From NCBI GenBank assembly GCA_014523695.1, contig JAATVS010000615.1, positions 1 to 7,770 of the forward strand: DNA of 7,770 bases, read 5' to 3'. The notes below the pieces were generated by a model. It saw nothing but the letters and a program-made list of their open reading frames with translations, was not told where the DNA came from and did not search any database. The translations under genes and the position numbers were made by a program. Origin of the DNA: Nitrososphaerales archaeon TH5895. Lineage in GTDB: Archaea; Thermoproteota; Nitrososphaeria; Nitrososphaerales; Nitrososphaeraceae. Positions 1-5,429 of the stretch are shown here, in pieces (position 1 is the stretch's first letter; every line of letters starts with the position of its first letter).

Positions 1-198
1 AAGAGAAGCCTTATTGAGGAAGAGGTATACGACGAACTACTTTCTACTGATATCCCCGACGAGATTGATTATGATACTGAATACAAGAATTTTAAGTCTG
101 ACGAAATCATCTTTCTAAGAAAACCAAAGGGATTACTGTCCGTTTGCGTTAATTGCTTGCTACCCACACTCACTGTCTTGACACTTTCATTGGGCTGA
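1..198 (+). CDS. 3' end of an unidentified protein (partial, start outside the window)
   Basis: Frame 1 is open from the window edge to a TGA at 196-198 and gives 65 residues. The first 40 are acidic and hydrophilic (IEEEVYDELLST, IPDEIDYDTEY). The last 22 are hydrophobic (GLLSVCVNCLLPTLTVLTLS) and contain two Cys, so the tail could be a membrane anchor, or it could be out-of-frame read-through after an unseen frameshift. I do not recognise a family. The acidic, varied composition of the first part argues for real coding sequence. Two overlapping hairpins begin about 10 nt after the stop, which fits a transcript end. Function cannot be assigned. Confidence 0.5.
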   Translation, partial: KRSLIEEEVYDELLSTDIPDEIDYDTEYKNFKSDEIIFLRKPKGLLSVCVNCLLPTLTVLTLSLG

Positions 199-208
199 AC
201 AAGCTATC

Positions 209-241
209 GAACTAAGTGTTTCTAGTTCAAAATACTAGAAA
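209..241 (+). repeat. two overlapping, mutually exclusive stem-loops after the first gene
   Basis: Stem A pairs GAACTA (209-214) with TAGTTC (223-228) around an 8-nt loop. Stem B pairs TTTCTAG (219-225) with CTAGAAA (235-241). They share 223-225, so both cannot form at once. They lie 11 nt after the stop at 198 and are followed by AT-rich sequence. They may be a 3'-end structure; a regulatory role is speculative. Confidence 0.35.
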
Positions 242-345
242 TTTATTATTCATATAGAATGCCTGGTTAAGTACCTCTTTACTATTAGGTTAAATTATTA
301 TATTATAAAGTCACTAATGATATTTTAATACTTGCACGTTCAGGA

Positions 346-369
346 CTTTGTTACTCTCTAACTAGTAAC
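346..369 (+). repeat. stem-loop carrying a 12-bp repeat (copy 1)
   Basis: CTTTGTTACTCT at 346-357 recurs exactly at 1250-1261. Here GTTACT (350-355) pairs with AGTAAC (364-369) around an 8-nt loop. It lies 3' of the secreted-protein pseudogene (- strand) and in no gene. The rest of 199-420 is AT-rich and shows nothing else I can support. Confidence 0.35.
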
Positions 370-420
370 TGTTTAGTAAAAAGGAAGGAAGCAGTATTTT
401 ACTGTTCGGTCTACCTTAGA

Positions 421-1036
421 TTAGGAAGTTGGTGTCGACGCTATCCTATATTGATTAGTAAAAGTGCATCTTTTGTGTTCGGTGTTCCGAATTGTGCCCT
501 GACAGTCTGCAGATGCAATCCTGTCAAGAGCTAAATCCTGGCGGAATAGAACTACCTGACTCTGTTACTATATAGTTAGCGGTTCCGCCAGCTCGCAAAT
601 TAATAACGACTTGAACGATACCGGGAGGAGGAGTTCCAGGAAATGTATGAGGATTCCACATTGTGACATCGCCCGTCACATCAACATTCATTGTAAAACT
701 GCCTGCAGTTGGACATACAAAACTCGCTGGACAAATCACTATCTTTTGCACCTCGACGAATCCTTTGGCTCCAGGATTTGGTTCTCTCCTACTTCTTCCT
801 GCTCCTCATTAAACCTTGAAATCTGTAAGTTAGTCGGTGAACTGGAACTTCCGTCATCCTGAGTCTGCGGAGAGTTAATTGCACAATTTGTACCAGTGTT
901 ACAGTCATTAGCATTTGCTTGTGTCTGGGTATTTGCATACCTTGCATCTGCGAAATTCATCGCCACAAGATATCAATGGTATACCTGACAGTAAGACTAA
1001 GACTATTGCGAATATTGAAACGTATGTGACCTTCAT
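421..1036 (-). pseudogene. secreted Cys-containing Nitrososphaeria protein, broken by three frameshifts
   Basis: ATG at 1034-1036 opens a signal peptide (MKVTYVSIFAIVLVLLSGIP). Near 967-970 the frame must skip one base to continue as VAMNFADARYANTQ, then a Ser/Asn/Gln-rich stretch (NSPQTQ, SPTNLQISRFNEEQEE). Near 781-784 a second shift (one base lost or two gained) moves to PNPGAKGFVEVQKIVICP and a beta-rich part (TGDVTMWNPHTFPG, YIVTESGSSIPPGF). Near 532 a one-base skip replaces an immediate TGA with ALDRIASADCQGTI and then CTFTNQYR, ending at TAA 421-423. Joined, this is about 203 residues. A C-terminal Cys-xGTI-...-Cys-T-x-TN pattern is, to my recollection, common in exported archaeal proteins of this kind. 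Without shifts, the signal-peptide frame stops after about 43 codons. It may be a true pseudogene or a copy damaged by indel errors in the assembly. Precise function unknown; the product would have been extracellular or surface-bound. Confidence 0.75.
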
Positions 1037-1073
1037 ATTTATCTCTTGTAAATAATATGCTTAAGTGGAGTTG

Positions 1074-1099
1074 GTGACCTTTCAATCTAAATAGGTCAC
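1074..1099. repeat. inverted repeat GTGACCT-N12-AGGTCAC, candidate operator
   Basis: GTGACCT at 1074-1080 and AGGTCAC at 1093-1099 are perfect 7-bp inverted copies. They lie 38-63 nt upstream of the - strand ATG at 1036. A third GTGACCT occurs at 1026-1032, over the first codons of that gene. The position fits a regulator site next to the promoter, but no binding protein can be named. The perfect palindrome AAGATATCTT at 1111-1120 lies close by. Confidence 0.3.
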
Positions 1100-1249
1100 A
1101 TTTTTCTTCCAAGATATCTTATTGTCTAGATAATACTGTTCCATGCTGCCAGGTTTGTATAAATGAAGACATAATTCGAGCTAGTAGTCGGAAGAATGAA
1201 TCCAATAGGTCATATTCATGTCAACGTGATACAAAATAGTGAGAGGGGG

Positions 1250-1274
1250 CTTTGTTACTCTGACCAGCAACAAA
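1250..1274 (+). repeat. stem-loop carrying a 12-bp repeat (copy 2)
   Basis: This is the second exact copy of CTTTGTTACTCT (1250-1261). TTTGTT (1251-1256) pairs with AACAAA (1269-1274); the stem continues after one mismatch with CT/AG around a short loop. It ends 30 nt upstream of the TATA box of the small + strand gene. Both copies are followed within a short distance by an AAAAGG...GAAG purine stretch, so they may be related elements. Confidence 0.35.
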
Positions 1275-1303
1275 AGGCCGAAGAATTAAATTCCTAGAAA
1301 AAC

Positions 1304-1314
1304 CTATATATAAT
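1304..1314 (+). promoter_or_regulatory. archaeal TATA box for the gene at 1332
   Basis: CTATATATAAT is centred about 24 nt before the ATG at 1332, with an A-rich BRE-like stretch just upstream. This spacing predicts transcription starting at or next to the start codon (leaderless), as is common in archaea, and supports the chosen start. Confidence 0.65.
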
Positions 1315-1331
1315 CATTTAGTACCGAGAAC

Positions 1332-1607
1332 ATGGCTTTATTAACTCCATCTGAACTTAATATGTACAGACGTAAGTTTTTATGTGCACTCTATAAGTTA
1401 GCAAAAGGACTTACGGATAAACCAGTAGATGCTGATAAGGTATTCAAGGAGATGGATATTGGCTCTTTCATTGGTGCTGAACAAGAAGCTACAGACAACC
1501 TAGTTGAAAATGCAATACTAAATGAATATGTTAGACGAGAAAACGGACGTGAAATAATGTTAACTACAGACGGAGTTGAGTGGTGCGTGAGGGAATGTAA
1601 TTTATGA
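1332..1607 (+). CDS. small winged-helix-like protein, 91 aa
   Basis: This 91-residue soluble protein starts at ATG 1332 behind a well-placed TATA box. A predicted order of helix (about 5-25, LTPSELNMYRRKFLCALYKL), helix (31-41), helix (49-63) and beta wing (about 66-84, REIMLTTDGVEWCV) resembles small winged helix-turn-helix proteins of archaea; the ending of the type LTxxGvew is typical of the wing and following helix. If so, it would bind DNA as a local transcription regulator, perhaps as a dimer. The fold is inferred from residue pattern only, and its target is unknown. It has no partner in an operon: the flanking genes are on the other strand. It has two Cys (18 and 85) but no metal motif. 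Archaeal hypothetical protein is the safe label. Confidence 0.75.
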   Translation: MALLTPSELNMYRRKFLCALYKLAKGLTDKPVDADKVFKEMDIGSFIGAEQEATDNLVENAILNEYVRRENGREIMLTTDGVEWCVRECNL

Positions 1608-1752
1608 GTAAAAGAACGGCCGGAAAAGTCTAACTAAAAAAATGTATACGCTTTCATGCAGACTTATGGTCACGATAAAGAAAGTAAATACTTTACAGGA
1701 ATGGATGCTAAGAAGTAACCTCCTAAAGGCAGAGACTACTGCTAGCCCTCTA

Positions 1753-2562
1753 TCAACTATAAGGAAATTGTTGTGACACTTCTGCTAAGTCTGCTATTAT
1801 TGTAGATTCGTCACTGTTTTCTGGTGCTTCCCATACAACTAACGTTTGTTCGTCCCCTTCTCTAAGGTCGGGAAAATTGTGAGTACTATCAATCACAAAT
1901 CCTCTACCTTGTAGGTCTTGTGTATGTTGAGCAAGGTCCTCTGTAGGGACCATCAGAAGGCCGATCGTCGGAGGATTGCTTCCAGTTGTCCCTTGTTGAG
2001 ATAAGGTATCATCATCGGTTACACTAATATTTCCTCTCATTATGAATCCATTTTCATACTCTACAGTATCTGCATAACTAAAGTCACCTACTTCATTAAA
2101 GGTATAATTCCTTGCATCAAATTCAGAAAACTCTCCTGTTTGATAGAGAGGATTAGAACTACCTCCGCCGCCAGAGATGGCTAAATTATGCTCGTGTCCG
2201 ACATCGCCATTAAACCAAACGACATTAGTCCCAGGCCTTATCGTGACACTCTCAGGTACAAATGGTTGATTTAGATATCTGGCTTCATCTTCTTCTCCTG
2301 GGCCATGATGTCCTTCATTTGGTATCAGAATAAATAAATTTTGTGTGCCATCTCCCACATTGAATTCATGGGTATCATAAATACTCGTTGCAATGCCTGA
2401 TGTACTGTTGGTAAGCAAGGGTTGCTGTAGTGGTTGTTCAGTAACAGAGCTATCTTCATCATCTGATACTGACCCAAACACATTCTGGTCATGCAATCCA
2501 AAGGGATTAAAATATACCATTACGAGCACCAGAACTGAAATAAGAAATGATTTATTATCCAT
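1753..2562 (-). CDS. exported cupredoxin-fold (plastocyanin-like) protein lacking the copper Cys, 269 aa
   Basis: The start is the ATG at 2560-2562. It begins a signal peptide (MDNKSFLISVLVLVMVYF), and a TATA box sits 28 nt before it; the frame stays open to 2661, but the extra 33 residues would place the promoter inside the gene. After a Ser/Gln/acidic linker (31-60), residues about 60-183 form the cupredoxin-like domain: ILIPNEGHHG (78-87), FVPESVTIRPGTNVVWFNGD (101-120), GHEHNL (122-127), and the closing loop SYADTVEYENGFIMRG (162-177). Type 1 copper needs His-Cys-His-Met. Here the first His (123 or 125) and a Met (175) have counterparts, but no Cys occurs in the protein and the second His is absent, so normal blue-copper electron transfer is unlikely. 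Residues about 198-269 form a separate C-terminal region (GLLMVPTEDLAQHTQ, QTLVVWEAPEN) that I do not recognise. It probably acts outside the membrane. Confidence 0.85.
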   Translation of the reverse strand: MDNKSFLISVLVLVMVYFNPFGLHDQNVFGSVSDDEDSSVTEQPLQQPLLTNSTSGIATSIYDTHEFNVGDGTQNLFILIPNEGHHGPGEEDEARYLNQPFVPESVTIRPGTNVVWFNGDVGHEHNLAISGGGGSSNPLYQTGEFSEFDARNYTFNEVGDFSYADTVEYENGFIMRGNISVTDDDTLSQQGTTGSNPPTIGLLMVPTEDLAQHTQDLQGRGFVIDSTHNFPDLREGDEQTLVVWEAPENSDESTIIADLAEVSQQFPYS

Positions 2563-2860
2563 ATTTCTGGCACTGTATGATAAGGTATAAATAGATTGGG
2601 TCTGCTGTGTAACACTTTGCAATTCTAACATTGCACACGTAGACAGGCCTTGGCGGGGCATCCTTAACTTATTTAGTGTGGGGACAACAATAAGAGCACT
2701 CCACCCTTAGGTGAATAATCCTGCTCACTTGGAAAGGTGTTCTTCTGACTTCTTGTAGATTGTCTACCATCCATTTCTATCGCGGCCACTAGTACAGGTA
2801 ATGCATTTTCCTAGCAATGATACTGAGGCGGGTGCTTGCAAGATAAATCATAAAAAAGAT
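2563..2860. other. intergenic stretch between the cupredoxin-like gene and the nuclease remnant
   Basis: Apart from the TATA box at 2586-2594 no gene is supported. On the - strand one frame stays open for about 45 codons between roughly 2825 and 2685 (ENALPVLVAAIEMDGRQS is its first part). It has protein-like composition but no start, partner or recognised family, so it may be another gene relic. Confidence 0.3.
2586..2594 (-). promoter_or_regulatory. TATA box of the cupredoxin-like gene
   Basis: On the - strand the sequence reads CTATTTATA, centred 28 nt before the ATG at 2562. That predicts a 5' leader of only a few nucleotides and decides the start: the longer frame reaching 2661 would overlap this promoter. 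Confidence 0.6.
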
Positions 2861-3174
2861 CTAAGTGAACTTCTTTTTTTTGTATACTTGAATACTTTTT
2901 TTGACGATCTCTATGCATCTATCGATTTCACACTCTATTTCCTTCTCCCAGAAACGAATTACAGTATATCATTTTGACTTTAAGTAATTATATAGATTCT
3001 ATTCTTTATCCATACGTCTTTAGCAGGCACAGTTTTCCATTCTTTGTTTAAGGTCTTGAATTTAAAAAATAGAAGATCGGTCAGTTCGCAGATTCTAGGA
3101 TCAGCATGCCATACTCCGCCATTCACAAACAACGCCATGTTTCTTTCTGGAAGATAGGAATCCATCATACCCAT
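2861..3174 (-). pseudogene. remnant of a Vsr-like/DUF559-like PD-(D/E)XK nuclease
   Basis: From ATG 3172-3174 the frame reads MMDSYLPERNMALFVNGGVW then HADPR, matching the Asp-x-x-[LF]P...FVxGxxWH core of Vsr mismatch endonucleases and DUF559-type nucleases; the Asp in MMDS would be the metal-binding residue. It continues to KTVPAKDVWIKNRIY, then leaves frame at a TATATA run (2989-2994) and stops at 2980. Removing two bases there restores NYLKSK, then a TGA (2969-2971) where the family has Gly, then YTVIRFWEKEIECEIDRC and a Lys-rich tail to TAG at 2861-2863. G-Y/W-x-V-x-x-[FV]WExE[IL] is the usual C-terminal motif of this superfamily. The N-terminal part of a full-length nuclease is missing, with a TAA at 3187-3189. 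So there are at least three lesions: N-terminal loss, a 2-bp slip and a nonsense codon. Such nucleases are often mobile (homing or restriction-linked), but no mobile-element ends are seen. Family call moderate, pseudogene status fairly firm. Confidence 0.7.
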
Positions 3175-3347
3175 ACCATATCTGCATTAGACTTGTAAAC
3201 CGGCACAAGAATGGTTGATTGATCAAATTAATAAACACTTTCATTGCTGTTTAATATTCATATATAGTTAAGTACAGAAGTCTTTCTATTTTTATTGGCA
3301 TAGGCCTAATGTTAGGTATTAATTACAAGTATAATCTTATATCATTA

Positions 3348-3355
3348 ATAAATAC
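3348..3355 (+). promoter_or_regulatory. possible TATA box for the gene at 3387
   Basis: ATAAATAC lies about 35 nt before the GTG at 3387, predicting a leader of about 10 nt. AGGT at 3376-3379 could act as a weak ribosome binding site at 7 nt spacing. The region 3175-3347 is otherwise AT-rich without a supported gene; CATATATAG at 3259-3267 is another TATA-like string. Confidence 0.35.
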
Positions 3356-3386
3356 CTGGCCTTCTTGGCTGATATAGGTTAACAAT

Positions 3387-4460
3387 GTGAAAATAATTTT
3401 CTATAATACTTCACATTTCATGCATCCCGTAATGAGTGGGGATAGAGGAACTAATGGATGCATTTCTTCTTTGAGCTTCATGGGTGAACCAATCATATTG
3501 CGGAATATCCGTCTATTATCACATATTGTTAATATTGAAAATGTAGAAGTTCCTAAAACAATGCCTTATTTGAAGACATTGGTAAGGAGTATGGCACCTG
3601 AAGTTGAAATTGATATTTATGATGAAAATGAACTATTTGAGACTAGCATGTTTCAGAGTACAGCGACAAGATTGGTGGAGCAATCACCTGCTGGAACAAA
3701 GACTTTCTCCATCAGTAGTAAGAGTTTTAGCTCCAAACAAACCACTAACTATAGTACGGTTTATGGTACAAAACTCTATGAACCTGAACCTACTGCACTT
3801 GACAATTCTACCTATCTTGTTCCGCTCAATTCTATCATTTATCAATCAGAAAATTCTAAAGAACTTTTGCTTACCGTGGTAAAATATCCTTGGGAATTTT
3901 TCGATGTCATTCAGAGGATATTGCGCAGTTGTGTGAAGAAGCGGATAGTTTCTCCGTCAGCATCAGTGGCAAGAACTAGTATTATCGAGGATCCATGCAT
4001 AATAGAAGATGATGTCATTATCGATGACTTTTGTAAGATAAAGGGTTCGAGTTACATCGGTAAGGGCAGCTTTATTGGCATGAGCTCACTAATACGAAAT
4101 TGTGTGTTTGAGAGTAATGTCAAGATAGGATTTAACTGTGAAATTGCGAAATCATATTTTAAGGGTCATGATAAAATAGCACACCAGAATGTAATTTTAG
4201 ACAGCGTCATTGGCAAGAACGTGTGGTTTGGAGGATTTTCTGGAACGGCCAATGTTCTATTGGACAGAAGGAATATCAGATATGAAATAGGAGCAGGAAA
4301 GTTTATGGATATAGGAAGGAATCATTTTGGAGCACTCGTTGGAGACAATGCAGCAGTAGGTGCAGCAGTCATTATATTACCAGGAAGGTACGTGCCAAAC
4401 AATTCAGTTATTCAGGCAGGTACCATTTATTGCAAGAACGAAGGAGTTACAGGAACTTGA
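3387..4460 (+). CDS. sugar-nucleotidyltransferase-related protein with left-handed beta-helix acyltransferase domain, 357 aa
   Basis: It starts at GTG 3387; an in-frame TAG at 3375-3377 leaves no earlier start. Residues about 186-345 are hexapeptide repeats of a left-handed beta-helix (IIEDPCIIEDDVIIDDFCKI at 199-218, YIGKGSFIG, SVIGKNVWFG), as in the C-terminal half of GlmU and archaeal bifunctional sugar-1-phosphate nucleotidylyltransferases. KIAHQNVILDSVIG (263-276) matches the GlmU segment with the acetyltransferase catalytic His (His266 here). YPWEFFDVIQRIL (167-179) matches the linker helix that ends the nucleotidyltransferase domain in those enzymes. However, residues 1-160 lack the GxGxRxxP nucleotide-binding signature and are shorter than the usual domain of about 220 residues; only SLSFMGEPIILRNIRLLS (28-45) recalls the [LP]xxxGxPhh substrate region. 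It is likely a cytoplasmic acyl/acetyltransferase acting on sugar phosphates or nucleotides, or an allosteric homologue; NTP transfer is doubtful. It is transcribed alone and converges on the next gene pair. Confidence 0.85.
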   Translation: MKIIFYNTSHFMHPVMSGDRGTNGCISSLSFMGEPIILRNIRLLSHIVNIENVEVPKTMPYLKTLVRSMAPEVEIDIYDENELFETSMFQSTATRLVEQSPAGTKTFSISSKSFSSKQTTNYSTVYGTKLYEPEPTALDNSTYLVPLNSIIYQSENSKELLLTVVKYPWEFFDVIQRILRSCVKKRIVSPSASVARTSIIEDPCIIEDDVIIDDFCKIKGSSYIGKGSFIGMSSLIRNCVFESNVKIGFNCEIAKSYFKGHDKIAHQNVILDSVIGKNVWFGGFSGTANVLLDRRNIRYEIGAGKFMDIGRNHFGALVGDNAAVGAAVIILPGRYVPNNSVIQAGTIYCKNEGVTGT

Positions 4461-4461
4461 T

Positions 4462-4587
4462 ATGAATTTTGACATTGGTAGGGAAACTGAATTCAGATTC
4501 CATTCACATCAGTTGAATCCCGACCAAAGCCCCTCACAAGGCATCTTTGTCTACGACAGGACAGATTTTGATTTCTTCATCACTTAA
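4462..4587 (+). CDS. doubtful small ORF directly after the beta-helix gene, 41 aa
   Basis: ATG at 4462 follows the previous stop by one base and runs to TAA at 4585-4587, giving a hydrophilic, aromatic-rich peptide (MNFDIGRETEFRFHSHQL then NPDQSPSQGIFVYDRTDFDF). Composition is protein-like and the spacing would suit translational coupling, but there is no recognised family, and the same frame is also open upstream through the end of the larger gene. It could be chance. Confidence 0.25.
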   Translation: MNFDIGRETEFRFHSHQLNPDQSPSQGIFVYDRTDFDFFIT

Positions 4588-4635
4588 TAAAATAATCATA
4601 CGCTCAGAGTTTTGAATAATAATATGGGGAAAAAA

Positions 4636-4675
4636 GTGATCGAATAAGTATCACATGATCATGTTCTGTATCACA
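4636..4675. repeat. palindrome ACATGATCATGT with flanking GTATCACA direct repeats
   Basis: ACATGATCATGT (4653-4664) is a perfect 12-bp palindrome. GTATCACA occurs at 4648-4655 and again at 4668-4675, exactly 20 bp apart, and GTGAT (4636-4640) is an inverted copy of ATCAC. It lies between the convergent gene ends at 4460/4587 and 4732, so a promoter role is unlikely; it may be a protein site or shared 3' structure. Confidence 0.35.
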
Positions 4676-4731
4676 ATCTGCCGTGGAAATAGTTGTTGAA
4701 ACCAAGATATGTGGGGAAAAACTCGATGCAT

Positions 4732-5040
4732 CTACAAAAGAGTAATTCTAAACAATACCAATAATCCCCCCAGTTCTGCAACATGTATGGCCAAAAAATA
4801 CGGGATCAATGTGGGAGCATAAAGCGACTCCATCATAAAATAGCCATAAACAGCAATTATATTGTGTAACATCAACAGACTAACAAAAAGCATTAGGCCA
4901 ATAGTAAATTTAGCCTTACTACTCTTGTAGACTTTTGCATACAGTACAAGTAATGCTATTAGGACTGCAATATTTGCAGAAGCTACAATCGCATTGGCAC
5001 TGATCAGAGGATCCAACCTAACAGCACCAAAATATAGCAA
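4732..5040 (-). CDS. three-helix membrane protein, 102 aa, partner of the winged-helix regulator
   Basis: Three hydrophobic helices are visible at about 12-37 (ANAIVASANIAVLIALLVLY), 46-69 (TIGLMLFVSLLMLHNIIAVY) and 79-101 (IPYFLAIHVAELGGLLVLF). The basic loop YAKVYKSSKAKFT (34-46) should face the cytoplasm. His59, His86 and Glu89 sit inside or near helices and might be functional, but no cofactor motif is certain. No ATG fits the N-terminus: the frame begins at TTG 5038-5040, and a second TTG at 5016 (Leu9, before DPLIS) is an equally good start and leaves a cleaner helix 1. It lies 77 nt downstream of the winged-helix gene on the same strand, so the two are probably co-transcribed, although GTAAATAAG near 5049 could be its own TATA box. 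I recall similar pairs in other archaea; the function is unknown. Confidence 0.7.
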   Translation of the reverse strand: MLYFGAVRLDPLISANAIVASANIAVLIALLVLYAKVYKSSKAKFTIGLMLFVSLLMLHNIIAVYGYFMMESLYAPTLIPYFLAIHVAELGGLLVLFRITLL

Positions 5041-5117
5041 TTCTCTTATTTACTTTTGTCCATATTTGTTCCAGATCTAAGAAAATTATTAATGGATTAG
5101 ATGATTGACAGAAATAC

Positions 5118-5429
5118 TCATTTTATACTCTTTTTTGTTTGGGATGCTATTTGATCAAAAGCAGTGATGTTTGATTCAAGATAGTCAGAAATGAAATACG
5201 TCACCCCGTATTTTTCCCCCACTTTACTAATCATATTATTCTTCACAAGGACTGAAATGTGGTGTTGAATCGCTTTGTAATCGAGCTTAAGAGTTTCCGC
5301 AAGCTGATTTATGTTATGCGGATGTTCTTTTAGTAACTCAATAATCTTGATTCTATTATTACCTCCCCTAGACCCAGCGAAAAGATACCAAAATATATGC
5401 TTAGCATTAGGGTCCAGCATTATCTCCAT
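5118..5429 (-). CDS. ArsR-like winged helix-turn-helix transcription regulator, 103 aa
   Basis: The ATG at 5427-5429 starts a 103-residue protein of ArsR/winged-helix size; Met4 (5420) is a possible alternative. Helix 1 carries KHIFWYLFAGSRGGNNRIKI (10-29). NINQLAETLKLDYKAIQHHI (39-58) is the helix-turn-helix, with DYKAIQHHI the recognition helix, followed by SVLVKNNMISKVGEKYGVTY (59-78) as wing. There are no Cys pairs or His clusters of the metal-sensing ArsR members, so the signal is not metal by sequence. The same-strand membrane protein 77 nt downstream suggests a sensor/regulator pair or joint control. It is divergent from the ABC export operon, with 390 bp between start codons, and might control that operon, its own transcript, or both; this is inference. 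An AT-rich TATA candidate (TTAGACTTATTAG) lies about 27 nt before its start. Confidence 0.85.
   Translation of the reverse strand: MEIMLDPNAKHIFWYLFAGSRGGNNRIKIIELLKEHPHNINQLAETLKLDYKAIQHHISVLVKNNMISKVGEKYGVTYFISDYLESNITAFDQIASQTKKSIK

Noticed and set aside
611..862. + strand open frame (83 codons)
   Set aside because: It is antisense to the secreted-protein pseudogene, whose - strand frames carry the signal peptide and recognisable motifs; no family or promoter on the + strand.
1656..1718. 20-aa + strand frame (MQTYGHDKESKYFTGMDAKK)
   Set aside because: Protein-like composition but too short, with no promoter or recognised family; not reported as a gene.
2872..2902. two T-tracts on the + strand, terminator-like
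   Set aside because: No + strand gene ends here; the tracts are the antisense of Lys codons in the nuclease remnant.
2820..2977. + strand open frame of about 60 codons from an ATG in the 2810s
   Set aside because: It overlaps antisense the nuclease C-terminus, where the - strand encodes the recognised GY-x-V-x-RFWEKE motif; the + strand product has no recognisable feature.
3604..3882. + strand frame of 92 codons inside the beta-helix gene
   Set aside because: Shifted-frame shadow of the 357-residue protein; no start signal or motif.
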